From the NCBI RefSeq assembly GCF_008271655.1, contig NZ_VKKX01000007.1, positions 1 to 42,688 on the forward strand: DNA of 42,688 nucleotides, written 5' to 3'. Source of the DNA: Gemmobacter caeruleus (GTDB taxonomy: Bacteria > Pseudomonadota > Alphaproteobacteria > Rhodobacterales > Rhodobacteraceae). Positions 8,465-15,309 of this stretch are shown in pieces. A program made the position numbers and the translations under genes. Positions within the stretch are counted from its first letter, which is position 1. Each line of letters starts with the position of its first letter. Under the pieces are notes generated by a model, which was not told where the DNA came from, made no database searches, and worked only from the letters and a program-made list of their open reading frames with translations.

Positions 8465-8558
8465 CAGGCGCGGCTCCTGCGGATCACGAAATCAGCGCCG
8501 ATCCTTGCCGCAATTCGCTGCGAAACCCTGATCCGCCCGGCCGCGCGCGGGTTTTTCG

Positions 8559-9608
8559 TTAACCTTGGCGCCGCGCCTTCACCCAGCCCAGAAAGGCCCG
8601 GTCGGGGGCCGACAGCCGGGGCCGCCCGGTTTGCAGCCACCAGGACCGCCACTCCGCCTCCAGCGCATAGACATCCGCGCCCGGGGCCAGCGCGCGCGCC
8701 GCATCCAGCACATCGGGGTCAAGGCGCGGCGGGGCCAGATCGGCGGCCGGCTCCTCCTCGATCATCCCGATCCGGGCAAAGCGGATCACGTCGCCCGGCT
8801 CCTCGGTCATCAGGTAATCGGGCAGCTGGGCCTCCTCGATCATCTTGCGGATCGCGGCACGAAACACCCGCACCGGGGCCGAGGATCCGGCCTTTTTGTG
8901 CAGCACAGAGACGGAAACCCGCCATTCCGGCTGCCGCCCGCAATGTTTGCGCGCCAGTTCATAGACCCGCCGCTCCAGCGGTTTGCGCAAGGTGAAATAG
9001 TCCCGGCTCAGCGTCAGGACCGACCGCGCCAGCACCGAGCGGAACAGCCATTCCGACAGTGTCACCATGACCGAGATCATCCGCCCGCCCCGGGTCTTGC
9101 GCAGGATCTCCCAGCTTTCGATCAGGCCGAAGCCGCTGGTCGCCTCCAGCCCGCCGGTGGTGATATTGGTGGTGATGCGGGTGCCGGCCAGCCGCTCGAA
9201 GGCCTCGCGCAGCCGCAGATAACTGTCGCCCCCGGTATCGCGCCGCGTGGCCTGCAACAGGTCATGCGCCTTGAGCTGCAAGGTGCGGCTGACCTCGCGC
9301 CCGGCATTCAGCGCCGCCATCAGCTGACTGATGCAATAGATCAGGATATCCTTGTCATGGATCGTCGCGCGCCCCTTGACCGAGGGCACCACCTCCACCG
9401 TCGCGCCATTATGCTCATAACGCAGGATGCGCCGGTCAGGCTTGGTAGACAGCGAAAAGATCGGATGTTCCATCGTGCCCAGATCGTCCTTCGGGCTCGC
9501 CTCCAACACGTCGCAGATGAACAGATCGCCAATGACCGGCGGCGCACTTGTCGCCATGCCGCCACGCCTTCGCGCGGGGAATGCCCCCGCTGCCGCCAGT
9601 TCCGCCAT
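8559..9608 (-). CDS. repA: Plasmid replication initiator RepA (RPA family)
   Basis: This initiator of plasmid replication binds iterons at the adjacent origin. The 349-aa protein belongs to the replication initiator protein A family (PF10134). Its signature regions are MEHPIFSLSTKPDRR, ATIHDKDILIYCISQL, the winged-helix segment FERLAGTRITTNITTGG, and SRDYFTLRKPLERRVYELARKHCG. The ATG at 9608 has GAGG seven bases upstream. The open frame continues to 9683, but that extension runs through the DnaA box and is probably origin DNA, not coding. It is transcribed away from parA and parB across the origin-like region. This family defines the so-called DnaA-like or RepA plasmids of Rhodobacterales. 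Confidence 0.92.
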   Translation of the reverse strand: MAELAAAGAFPARRRGGMATSAPPVIGDLFICDVLEASPKDDLGTMEHPIFSLSTKPDRRILRYEHNGATVEVVPSVKGRATIHDKDILIYCISQLMAALNAGREVSRTLQLKAHDLLQATRRDTGGDSYLRLREAFERLAGTRITTNITTGGLEATSGFGLIESWEILRKTRGGRMISVMVTLSEWLFRSVLARSVLTLSRDYFTLRKPLERRVYELARKHCGRQPEWRVSVSVLHKKAGSSAPVRVFRAAIRKMIEEAQLPDYLMTEEPGDVIRFARIGMIEEEPAADLAPPRLDPDVLDAARALAPGADVYALEAEWRSWWLQTGRPRLSAPDRAFLGWVKARRQG

Positions 9609-9670
9609 CTGCCTGCCTCGTCTTCGATCCCCGTTTTCGCATCGGGGTTTCAGTGACACCCAGACTAGAG

Positions 9671-9679
9671 TTATCCACA
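9671..9679 (+). other. DnaA box at the putative replication origin
   Basis: TTATCCACA is a perfect match to the consensus DnaA box. It lies 62 bp upstream of the repA start codon and 25 bp before the first iteron, as expected for an origin that needs host DnaA as well as its own initiator. Confidence 0.75.
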
Positions 9680-9703
9680 GCATCCGTCCAGCCGGCCGAG
9701 CGA

Positions 9704-9759
9704 CGGATCAGAGTCACCCGATTGTCGGATCAGAGTCGCTCCAGCGTCGGATCAGAGTC
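9704..9759. repeat. Three origin iterons with 22-bp period
   Basis: The 12-bp core CGGATCAGAGTC occurs exactly at 9704-9715, 9726-9737 and 9748-9759. The period is 22 bp, so the copies face the same side of the helix (about two turns). The bases just outside are partly conserved (followed by R-C). The array lies between the DnaA box and an AT-rich stretch, between divergent repA and parA. This is the classic arrangement of initiator-binding iterons. Confidence 0.85.
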
Positions 9760-9778
9760 GCCAAGGCATCATGATGCG

Positions 9779-9870
9779 CCATTTTTTTCTTTCTTCTCAA
9801 GGCGATCCAGAAAAGGGGATACAGCCGTAACAAGAAAGAATAACATCCATCTAACAGAAAAAATCTTTGC
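9779..9870. other. AT-rich stretch of the origin (possible unwinding element)
   Basis: This stretch is markedly AT-rich against the surrounding GC-rich DNA, with runs of T at its left end and of A near its right end. It lies directly beside the iterons and has no convincing gene. DNA-unwinding elements of iteron plasmids have this position and composition. The assignment is by composition only. Confidence 0.5.
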
Positions 9871-9973
9871 TCCGGCAGCAAAACCCGGCCCCGGCGCGCG
9901 GGAACAGGCTGGTGAAAACCCAGCAAGCCCCAGAATCAGCATGGAAATTCCCGTGATGTGATGTCTTTTCTTC

Positions 9974-10017
9974 CATGTGCTGCGTTTTACGCTATGATGC
10001 AAAAAACACGGCACATG
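9974..10017 (+). promoter_or_regulatory. Putative parA operator/promoter: imperfect inverted repeat around a -10 box
   Basis: Arms at 9974-9988 and 10003-10017 are complementary at 12 of 15 positions, with CATGTGC/GCACATG at the outer ends. The 14-bp spacer holds TATGAT (9993-9998), a good -10 element; the -35 (TTCCAT at 9971-9976) is weak. The repeat ends 8 bp before the parA start. P1/F-type ParA proteins with an N-terminal DNA-binding domain repress their own promoter, which fits this site. Confidence 0.45.
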
Positions 10018-10025
10018 AGGCGAGA

Positions 10026-11420
10026 ATGAAGCCCGAGGCAGCAGCACCCCTTCCCCCCTATTTTGGCATTGACCCGGATGCCGCGCTGGCGGCTCTTGGC
10101 CAGCCCACCACGACCGAAGGCTTTGGCCAGATCGCCCAGGCCTGCGAGACCGGACGCAAGGGTCTGGCCGGTCGGGGGCTGGATGAGCGGGGCCAGCGTC
10201 AGCTGCGCATGTTCTCGACCTGGGAAATCACCCGCTATCTGATCCCGGTCGCGCAGGCGCATTTCCGGCGCGTGCTGAAGCAGAACCCCGACCTGCCGCA
10301 AGGCGCCTCGGAAACCGAGGGCGGCGCCAAGTGGTTCACCCTGGACGAGGTGCTGCGCCTGCGCGCCTTCTTTGCCGCCGAAGGGTCGCGCGCCAAGCCC
10401 TATGCCGCCTGGCGCCCCGCGGGCCTGCCTGCCAAGATGCTGGCAGTGGCGAATTTCAAGGGCGGGGTCGGCAAGACCTCCACCTGTGCGCATCTGGCGA
10501 TGTCGGCCGCGCTCGATGGCTATCGGGTGCTGGTGATCGACCTCGACAGTCAGGGCTCGATGACCTCGATCTTCGGGGGCCGGGTCGAGGATGAGTGGCA
10601 GACGGTCTTTCCGCTGCTCGCACGTCACTACGCGGCCCATTTGCGGGTCGATAACCAGCGGCGGCTTGATCGCGGCGATGCGCCGATCCCGCTGGATGAC
10701 ACGCTGACCGAGGCGCTGTCCGTCAAGGCCGACAGTCTGATCCAGAAAACCCACTGGCCGAATATCGACCTGATCGGCGCCCAGCTGAACCTTTACTGGG
10801 CCGAGTTCCAGATCCCCGTCTGGCGCATGCAATCGCGCGGCTGGAAGCTGTGGGATGCCCTGACCGAGAGCCTGGCCGCCGACGGGGTGCTGGATCAATA
10901 TGACCTGATCTTTCTCGATACGCCGCCCGCGCTTGGTTATCTGACCATCAACGGGCTGGCCGCGGCCGATATCCTGCTGGTGCCGATGGGGGCCTCGTTT
11001 CTGGAATTCGATTCCACCGGGCGTTTCTTCGACATGCTGCATTCCACCTTCCGCTCCATCGAGGAGGGCGAGAATCTGGCCGCCCGCGCGCTTGGCCGGC
11101 CAGAGCTGGCTTTTGAATGGGATGCCGTGCGCACGCTCATCACCCGCTTCGATGGCAGTCAGCAGGCCGAGCTAGCGGCCCTGATGCAGGGTTGGCTGGG
11201 CAAGACCCTGTCACCGCACCGGCAGGATTTCACTGCGCTGATCGGGCAGGCCGGTGAACAGGTGCGCGGCATCTACGAGGCAGATTACCGCGACTTCAAC
11301 CGCGAGACCTATGCCCGGGGCCGCGAAACCTTTGACGAGACCTGGGCGGCGGTGAAGGCGCTGGTGCTGGGCAGCTGGCGCCGGGATGAGCTGGCCGCCG
11401 CGCAGGAGGCCGCGGAATGA
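10026..11420 (+). CDS. parA: Plasmid partition ATPase ParA
   Basis: This partition ATPase uses nucleoid binding to separate plasmid copies. The 464-aa protein has a long N-terminal region (about 1-120) with a predicted winged-helix/MerR-like part (YLIPVAQAHFRRVL... KWFTLDEVLRLR). The deviant Walker A KGGVGKTST is at 145-153, DLDSQGS follows, and the Walker B-like segment FLDTPPALGYL is near 295. The size and N-terminal domain place it in the P1 ParA/SopA type Ia class, whose members also autorepress. The ATG at 10026 has a GAGGCGAG ribosome-binding site; the frame extends to 9975, but that part overlaps the operator-like repeat. parB follows after 81 bp containing a palindrome. Confidence 0.93.
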   Translation: MKPEAAAPLPPYFGIDPDAALAALGQPTTTEGFGQIAQACETGRKGLAGRGLDERGQRQLRMFSTWEITRYLIPVAQAHFRRVLKQNPDLPQGASETEGGAKWFTLDEVLRLRAFFAAEGSRAKPYAAWRPAGLPAKMLAVANFKGGVGKTSTCAHLAMSAALDGYRVLVIDLDSQGSMTSIFGGRVEDEWQTVFPLLARHYAAHLRVDNQRRLDRGDAPIPLDDTLTEALSVKADSLIQKTHWPNIDLIGAQLNLYWAEFQIPVWRMQSRGWKLWDALTESLAADGVLDQYDLIFLDTPPALGYLTINGLAAADILLVPMGASFLEFDSTGRFFDMLHSTFRSIEEGENLAARALGRPELAFEWDAVRTLITRFDGSQQAELAALMQGWLGKTLSPHRQDFTALIGQAGEQVRGIYEADYRDFNRETYARGRETFDETWAAVKALVLGSWRRDELAAAQEAAE

Positions 11421-11426
11421 CCGGGT

Positions 11427-11442
11427 GTTTCGCGCGCGAAAC
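11427..11442. promoter_or_regulatory. Putative parS centromere site
   Basis: The perfect 16-bp palindrome GTTTCGCGCGCGAAAC lies six bases after the parA stop and 59 bp before parB. An identical copy lies at 5648-5663 inside rfbD. Its arms (GTTTCGCG/CGCGAAAC) resemble chromosomal parS arms, with a CG-only centre. Its position between the partition genes and its duplication support a ParB binding site. Confidence 0.7.
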
Positions 11443-11501
11443 CGCCCGGAAACCGTCTCTGAAGGCGCGGTTAGACATGGTTCCGGGGCAGGGGGGCTGA
11501 C

Positions 11502-12464
11502 ATGGCCAAACGCAAGAGACTGACGCCCTTCGGCAGCATGGTCGAGGATCTGCCCGAGACGCCCTTCCCCGCAACGGTCCGTCCGCCGATTGCCGATATG
11601 GCCGGCGCCGCCGCCGCGACCGCCGCGATGGAGGAGATGGCCGCCACGCTGCACGCCGCGCGCGAAGGCGGGCGGCTGGTCCTGTCGCTGCCGCTCGATC
11701 AGGTGGAGGCCGGCTATCTGGTGCGCGACCGCATCGCCTCCGACCCCGAGGAGATGGCGGCGCTGGTCGAATCCCTGCGCGCCCGGGGGCAACAGACCCC
11801 GATCGAGGTCGCACCCCTTGGGCCGGATCGTTACGGGCTGATCTCTGGCTGGCGGCGGCTGTCGGCCCTGCGGCAACTGGCGGCGGAAGACCCGGCTTTC
11901 GGCTCTGTGCTGGCCCTTTTGCGCAAACCCGATCAGGCCTCTGACGCCTATGTCGCCATGGTCGAGGAAAACGAGATCCGGGTTGGCCTGTCGTTCTATG
12001 AACGGGCGCGCATTGCCGAACGCGCGGTGGCGGCCGGGGTCTACCCGGATGACCGCGCCGCGTTGCGGGCGCTGTTTGCGGCGGCCAGCCGGGCCAAGCG
12101 GTCCAAGATCGGGTCGTTCCTGACCATCGTGCGGGCATTGGATGGCGCCTTGCGCTTTCCCGAATCCATCGGCGAAAGGCTGGGCCTGCAACTGGCGCAG
12201 GCGTTGGAGGGGGATGCGACGCTGGCCCCCCGTCTGCGCATGGCCCTGGGCCGGGAACCCACGGATGCGGCGGCGGAACAGCGGCTGATCCAGAAGGCGC
12301 TGACACCCGCCAAAACCGCCGTCACAGAGACGATACCCGATGAAGAACCACTGCCTGGCCTGCGGCTTTCCACCCATGCCTCGGGGCGGATCACGCTGGA
12401 AGGCCCGCGCGCGACGGCCGATCTGCGCGCCCGGTTGCTGGACTGGCTGCGCGAACAGGGCTGA
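11502..12464 (+). CDS. parB: Plasmid partition protein ParB
   Basis: This centromere-binding partner of ParA has 320 aa. The ParB N-terminal (ParB/Srx, CTP-binding) domain covers about residues 60-160 and shows LPLDQVEAGYLVRDR, MAALVESLRARGQQTPIEV and SGWRRLSALRQL (the GxRRxxA-like motif). A helix-turn-helix part follows with VEENEIRVGLSFYERARIAERAV and SKIGSFLTIVRALDG. The C-terminus is basic/hydrophobic and fits a dimerisation tail. A G-rich ribosome-binding site precedes the ATG. It is downstream of parA with the putative parS between them. Confidence 0.93.
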   Translation: MAKRKRLTPFGSMVEDLPETPFPATVRPPIADMAGAAAATAAMEEMAATLHAAREGGRLVLSLPLDQVEAGYLVRDRIASDPEEMAALVESLRARGQQTPIEVAPLGPDRYGLISGWRRLSALRQLAAEDPAFGSVLALLRKPDQASDAYVAMVEENEIRVGLSFYERARIAERAVAAGVYPDDRAALRALFAAASRAKRSKIGSFLTIVRALDGALRFPESIGERLGLQLAQALEGDATLAPRLRMALGREPTDAAAEQRLIQKALTPAKTAVTETIPDEEPLPGLRLSTHASGRITLEGPRATADLRARLLDWLREQG

Positions 12465-12531
12465 AACCATGCGCATGGCTTGCCCCCGCGGCGCGGCAGG
12501 CCCATAAGGCGGGCGTGCAGTCGGAGAGCGT

Positions 12532-13527
12532 ATGATGACAGAGGGCAGAACGGTTCTGGTGACGGGCGGCGCGGGCTATATCGGCGCCCATGCCTGCAAG
12601 GTGCTCAAGGCCGCGGGCTTTGTGCCGGTTGCCTTCGACAATCTCAATACCGGCTGGGAGGAGGCAGTGAAGTTCGGCCCCTTCTTCCGGGGCGATCTGA
12701 TGAACCGCGCCGATGTGGACGCGGCCTTTGCGCAATACCGCCCCGTTGCCGTACTGCATTTCGCGGCGCTCAGCCTGGTTGGCGAAAGCATGACCGACCC
12801 GGGCAAATACTGGCGGGTCAATGTCATGGGCGCGCTGAACCTGATCGAGGGCGCGCTGGCCGCGGGCTGCCGGAACTTTGTGTTTTCCTCCACCTGTGCC
12901 ACCTATGGCGATCAGGATGGCGTGTTGCTCGATGAGGGCAGCGTTCAGCAGCCGATCAATTCCTATGGCGCCTCGAAACGCGCGATCGAGGACATGCTGG
13001 CCAATTTCGGCGCGAGCCATGGCCTCAATCATGTGATCTTCCGCTATTTCAACGTGGCGGGCTGCGATCCTGATGGCGAGATCGGTGAACAGCATGTGCC
13101 GGAAACCCATCTCATTCCCTTGATGCTGGATGCGGTGGCGGGCAAGCGGCCGGCGCTGACGGTATTTGGCAGCGACTATCCCACCCGCGATGGCACCTGC
13201 GTGCGCGATTATGTGCATGTGATGGATCTGGTCGATGCGCATGTGCTGGGGCTGAACTGGCTGCTGGATGGCAAGGGCAGCCGCGCCTTCAATCTGGGCA
13301 CCGGATCGGGTTTTTCGGTGCGCGAGGTGATCGAGGCCAGCCGCGCCGTCACCAATGCCGAGGTGCCGATCATCGAAGGCGCGCGCCGGGCGGGCGATGC
13401 GGTGGCGCTGGTTTCGGGCTCTGCCCGGGCGGTCGAGGAACTGGGATGGGAGCCGAAGCGATCGACCCTGCCGCAGATGATCCGCGATGCCTGGGGCTGG
13501 TCGCAGCGCCCGGGCTATCGCAAGTGA
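12532..13527 (+). CDS. galE: UDP-glucose 4-epimerase
   Basis: This enzyme interconverts UDP-glucose and UDP-galactose (or the N-acetyl forms) to supply galactose units. The 331-aa extended short-chain dehydrogenase has GGAGYIG at 12-18, SSTCATYG at 119-126, the SYGASK Tyr/Lys dyad at 144-149, RYFNVAG, and the C-terminal DYVHVMDL and NLGTGSGFSVREV, all typical of GalE. Two ATG codons (12532 and 12535) follow GGAGAG; either may be used. The gene follows parB in the same direction. It ends against the next glycosyltransferase stop to stop, with no intervening base. Confidence 0.93.
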   Translation: MMTEGRTVLVTGGAGYIGAHACKVLKAAGFVPVAFDNLNTGWEEAVKFGPFFRGDLMNRADVDAAFAQYRPVAVLHFAALSLVGESMTDPGKYWRVNVMGALNLIEGALAAGCRNFVFSSTCATYGDQDGVLLDEGSVQQPINSYGASKRAIEDMLANFGASHGLNHVIFRYFNVAGCDPDGEIGEQHVPETHLIPLMLDAVAGKRPALTVFGSDYPTRDGTCVRDYVHVMDLVDAHVLGLNWLLDGKGSRAFNLGTGSGFSVREVIEASRAVTNAEVPIIEGARRAGDAVALVSGSARAVEELGWEPKRSTLPQMIRDAWGWSQRPGYRK

Positions 13528-15180
13528 TCAGCGCCGGGCCGGGATCCGGCCCAGAATCTCGGTAAGGAATTCCGCCAGCACGGCGGTGCGATAGGCTGCG
13601 GCGTCAAAGCCCGCGGCCGAGACCCCGCCCGCCAGAAAGCGCTGCATCCCTGCCGCGACCCCCTCGACCGAAGGGGGCACCAGCACCGGGCCGGTCAATC
13701 CGCCCAGCACGCTGCGCGCCCCGGGAATATCGGTCGCGATGACCGGAACGCCCAGGGTCAGCGCCTCCAAGAGCACCATGGGCTGCCCCTCGTAGTCCGA
13801 ACTCAGCACCAGGCAATCGGCGCGGGCGATGACGGGGAAGGGGTTTTCGACATGACCGGCCAGGATCACCCGGCCCTCCAGCCCGGCCTTTGCCGCCTCG
13901 GCGCGCAAGGCGGCCTCCAGCGGGCCGCTGCCCAGAATGACCAGCCGCGCCGCCTGACCCGCCCCCGTCAGCCTGGTCAGCGCCTGCACCGCCCGCGCCT
14001 GCGCCTTTTCCGGCGACAGCCGCCCGACCATGACGAAAAGCGGCTCTGATCCAGCCAGAATGGCCTCCAGCCCGGCGGGCAGGGCGGCGGCGGCATTTTG
14101 GCGGATCGCCGCCGGGTCGATCACATTGCGCAGCGTGATCGCCCGGGCACCCGGCGGGTAATGCCGCGCCAGATGCGTCTGGTTCACTGCCCGGGTTTCG
14201 TCCGAGACGCTGGCGAGGGTGTCGAACCAGCGATAGGTGGCAAAGACGCCATTCAGGCTGTCAAAGCGGCGCTCTGCCTCGGCCTGAAGGTGGTTGTGCT
14301 GCCAGATCACATGCCGCCGGGCCGGGGTGGCGGCGATCAGCGCGCTCCATTCCCGGGAATAGCCGCTGAAATCCAGCGCGGCGTCAAAGACCCTTGCGCC
14401 GAACAGGCGCCGCGATTCCCGCCGGAACAGAGCCTGAATCTGCGTGGCCAGTGCCGGGTCCGACAGATCGTTGTCGCGCTGAAACCGGCTCAGGGCCGCA
14501 TATTCGGCCCGCCGCATCGGCATCTGGTCGCGATGGATCACCCGGATCCGCGGATCGAGCTTGCCCAGATTGGCCCGCGCCTCCTCCGACCGGGCCTCGG
14601 TCACCAGATGCAGGTCCAGATCGTGATCGGCCAGCGCCCCCAGCAGATTGAGCAGCGAGGCGGTGATGCCGTTATTCTTCCAGCCGCCGCCGAACAGCGC
14701 GATCTGCGGGCGTGGCGCCGGGCCGGGTTCCTGCTGGCGCAGGCTATGCGCCCAGGCGGGGCCATCGGCGCCGGGCGGGCAGATCAGGCGTTGCCCCTGG
14801 CGCCGCAGCGCCCAGAGGGGCAGGGGCCGATCGGTGCGGATCGCCCCCGCCTGGGCGAGGGCGCGGGCGTGATCCGGGCTGCCGGGGCGCAGGCGCGGGG
14901 TTTCGGGCGGGGCGGGCAGGCTGCCGGGGCTGTCGATCGCCAGCACATGCCGCTGCCGGTCGGACCGCGCGGCCCAATCGGCGGCCAGCCCCGCGCCCTC
15001 GCCCTGCCACAGTACGAGGTCGGGCTCCAGCGGGGTCTCCAGCGCGGCCAGATAGGCGTCGCTCTGCGGATCGGGCCGCCAGAGCCAGAGCCGCACCCGC
15101 CCGGCCAGCCCCCGGCGCCCCCGCAGCCAGAGCCGGCGCAGGGCGGAAAGGGCGCGAGGAAAAGCGGGCAGGGCAGTCAT
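13528..15180 (-). CDS. Glycosyltransferase, GT4/GT-B family
   Basis: A predicted cytoplasmic nucleotide-sugar-dependent glycosyltransferase, 550 aa from the ATG at 15180 (a longer open frame to 15255 lacks support). The N-terminal third is unassigned. The GT-B fold part begins at about 160 with GGGWKNNGIT. It includes VGRLSPEK, LVILGSGPL, and the EGQPMVLLE motif near 463 (E-x7-E class sugar-nucleotide site). It is clearly related to the C-terminal half of the 830-aa protein at 22325-24817: both share QHNHL, YRWFD and SSDYEGQPMVLLEAL. Substrate cannot be told from sequence. It diverges from the large transferase at 15310 across a 129-bp gap. Confidence 0.87.
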   Translation of the reverse strand: MTALPAFPRALSALRRLWLRGRRGLAGRVRLWLWRPDPQSDAYLAALETPLEPDLVLWQGEGAGLAADWAARSDRQRHVLAIDSPGSLPAPPETPRLRPGSPDHARALAQAGAIRTDRPLPLWALRRQGQRLICPPGADGPAWAHSLRQQEPGPAPRPQIALFGGGWKNNGITASLLNLLGALADHDLDLHLVTEARSEEARANLGKLDPRIRVIHRDQMPMRRAEYAALSRFQRDNDLSDPALATQIQALFRRESRRLFGARVFDAALDFSGYSREWSALIAATPARRHVIWQHNHLQAEAERRFDSLNGVFATYRWFDTLASVSDETRAVNQTHLARHYPPGARAITLRNVIDPAAIRQNAAAALPAGLEAILAGSEPLFVMVGRLSPEKAQARAVQALTRLTGAGQAARLVILGSGPLEAALRAEAAKAGLEGRVILAGHVENPFPVIARADCLVLSSDYEGQPMVLLEALTLGVPVIATDIPGARSVLGGLTGPVLVPPSVEGVAAGMQRFLAGGVSAAGFDAAAYRTAVLAEFLTEILGRIPARR

Positions 15181-15309
15181 CCCCCGTGCTTGCGCGGGGC
15201 GTGGGGCGGATGTCAAGCGGGGCTGCTGGCGGCGGGGGAGGTCCGCTCTGGTCAACCCGGGAGGTGGAAGGTATGAGTCAGGCGCATTGCGTTCTGGTAA
15301 GGGATCCTC

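Noticed and set aside
8520-8558. GC-rich inverted segment followed by T residues after repA as terminator
   Set aside because: The T run follows on the plus strand, while both flanking genes are read leftward, so orientation is wrong.
9609-9683. N-terminal extension of RepA from an ATG at 9683
   Set aside because: It runs through the perfect DnaA box and lacks family content. The ATG at 9608 has a proper ribosome-binding site.
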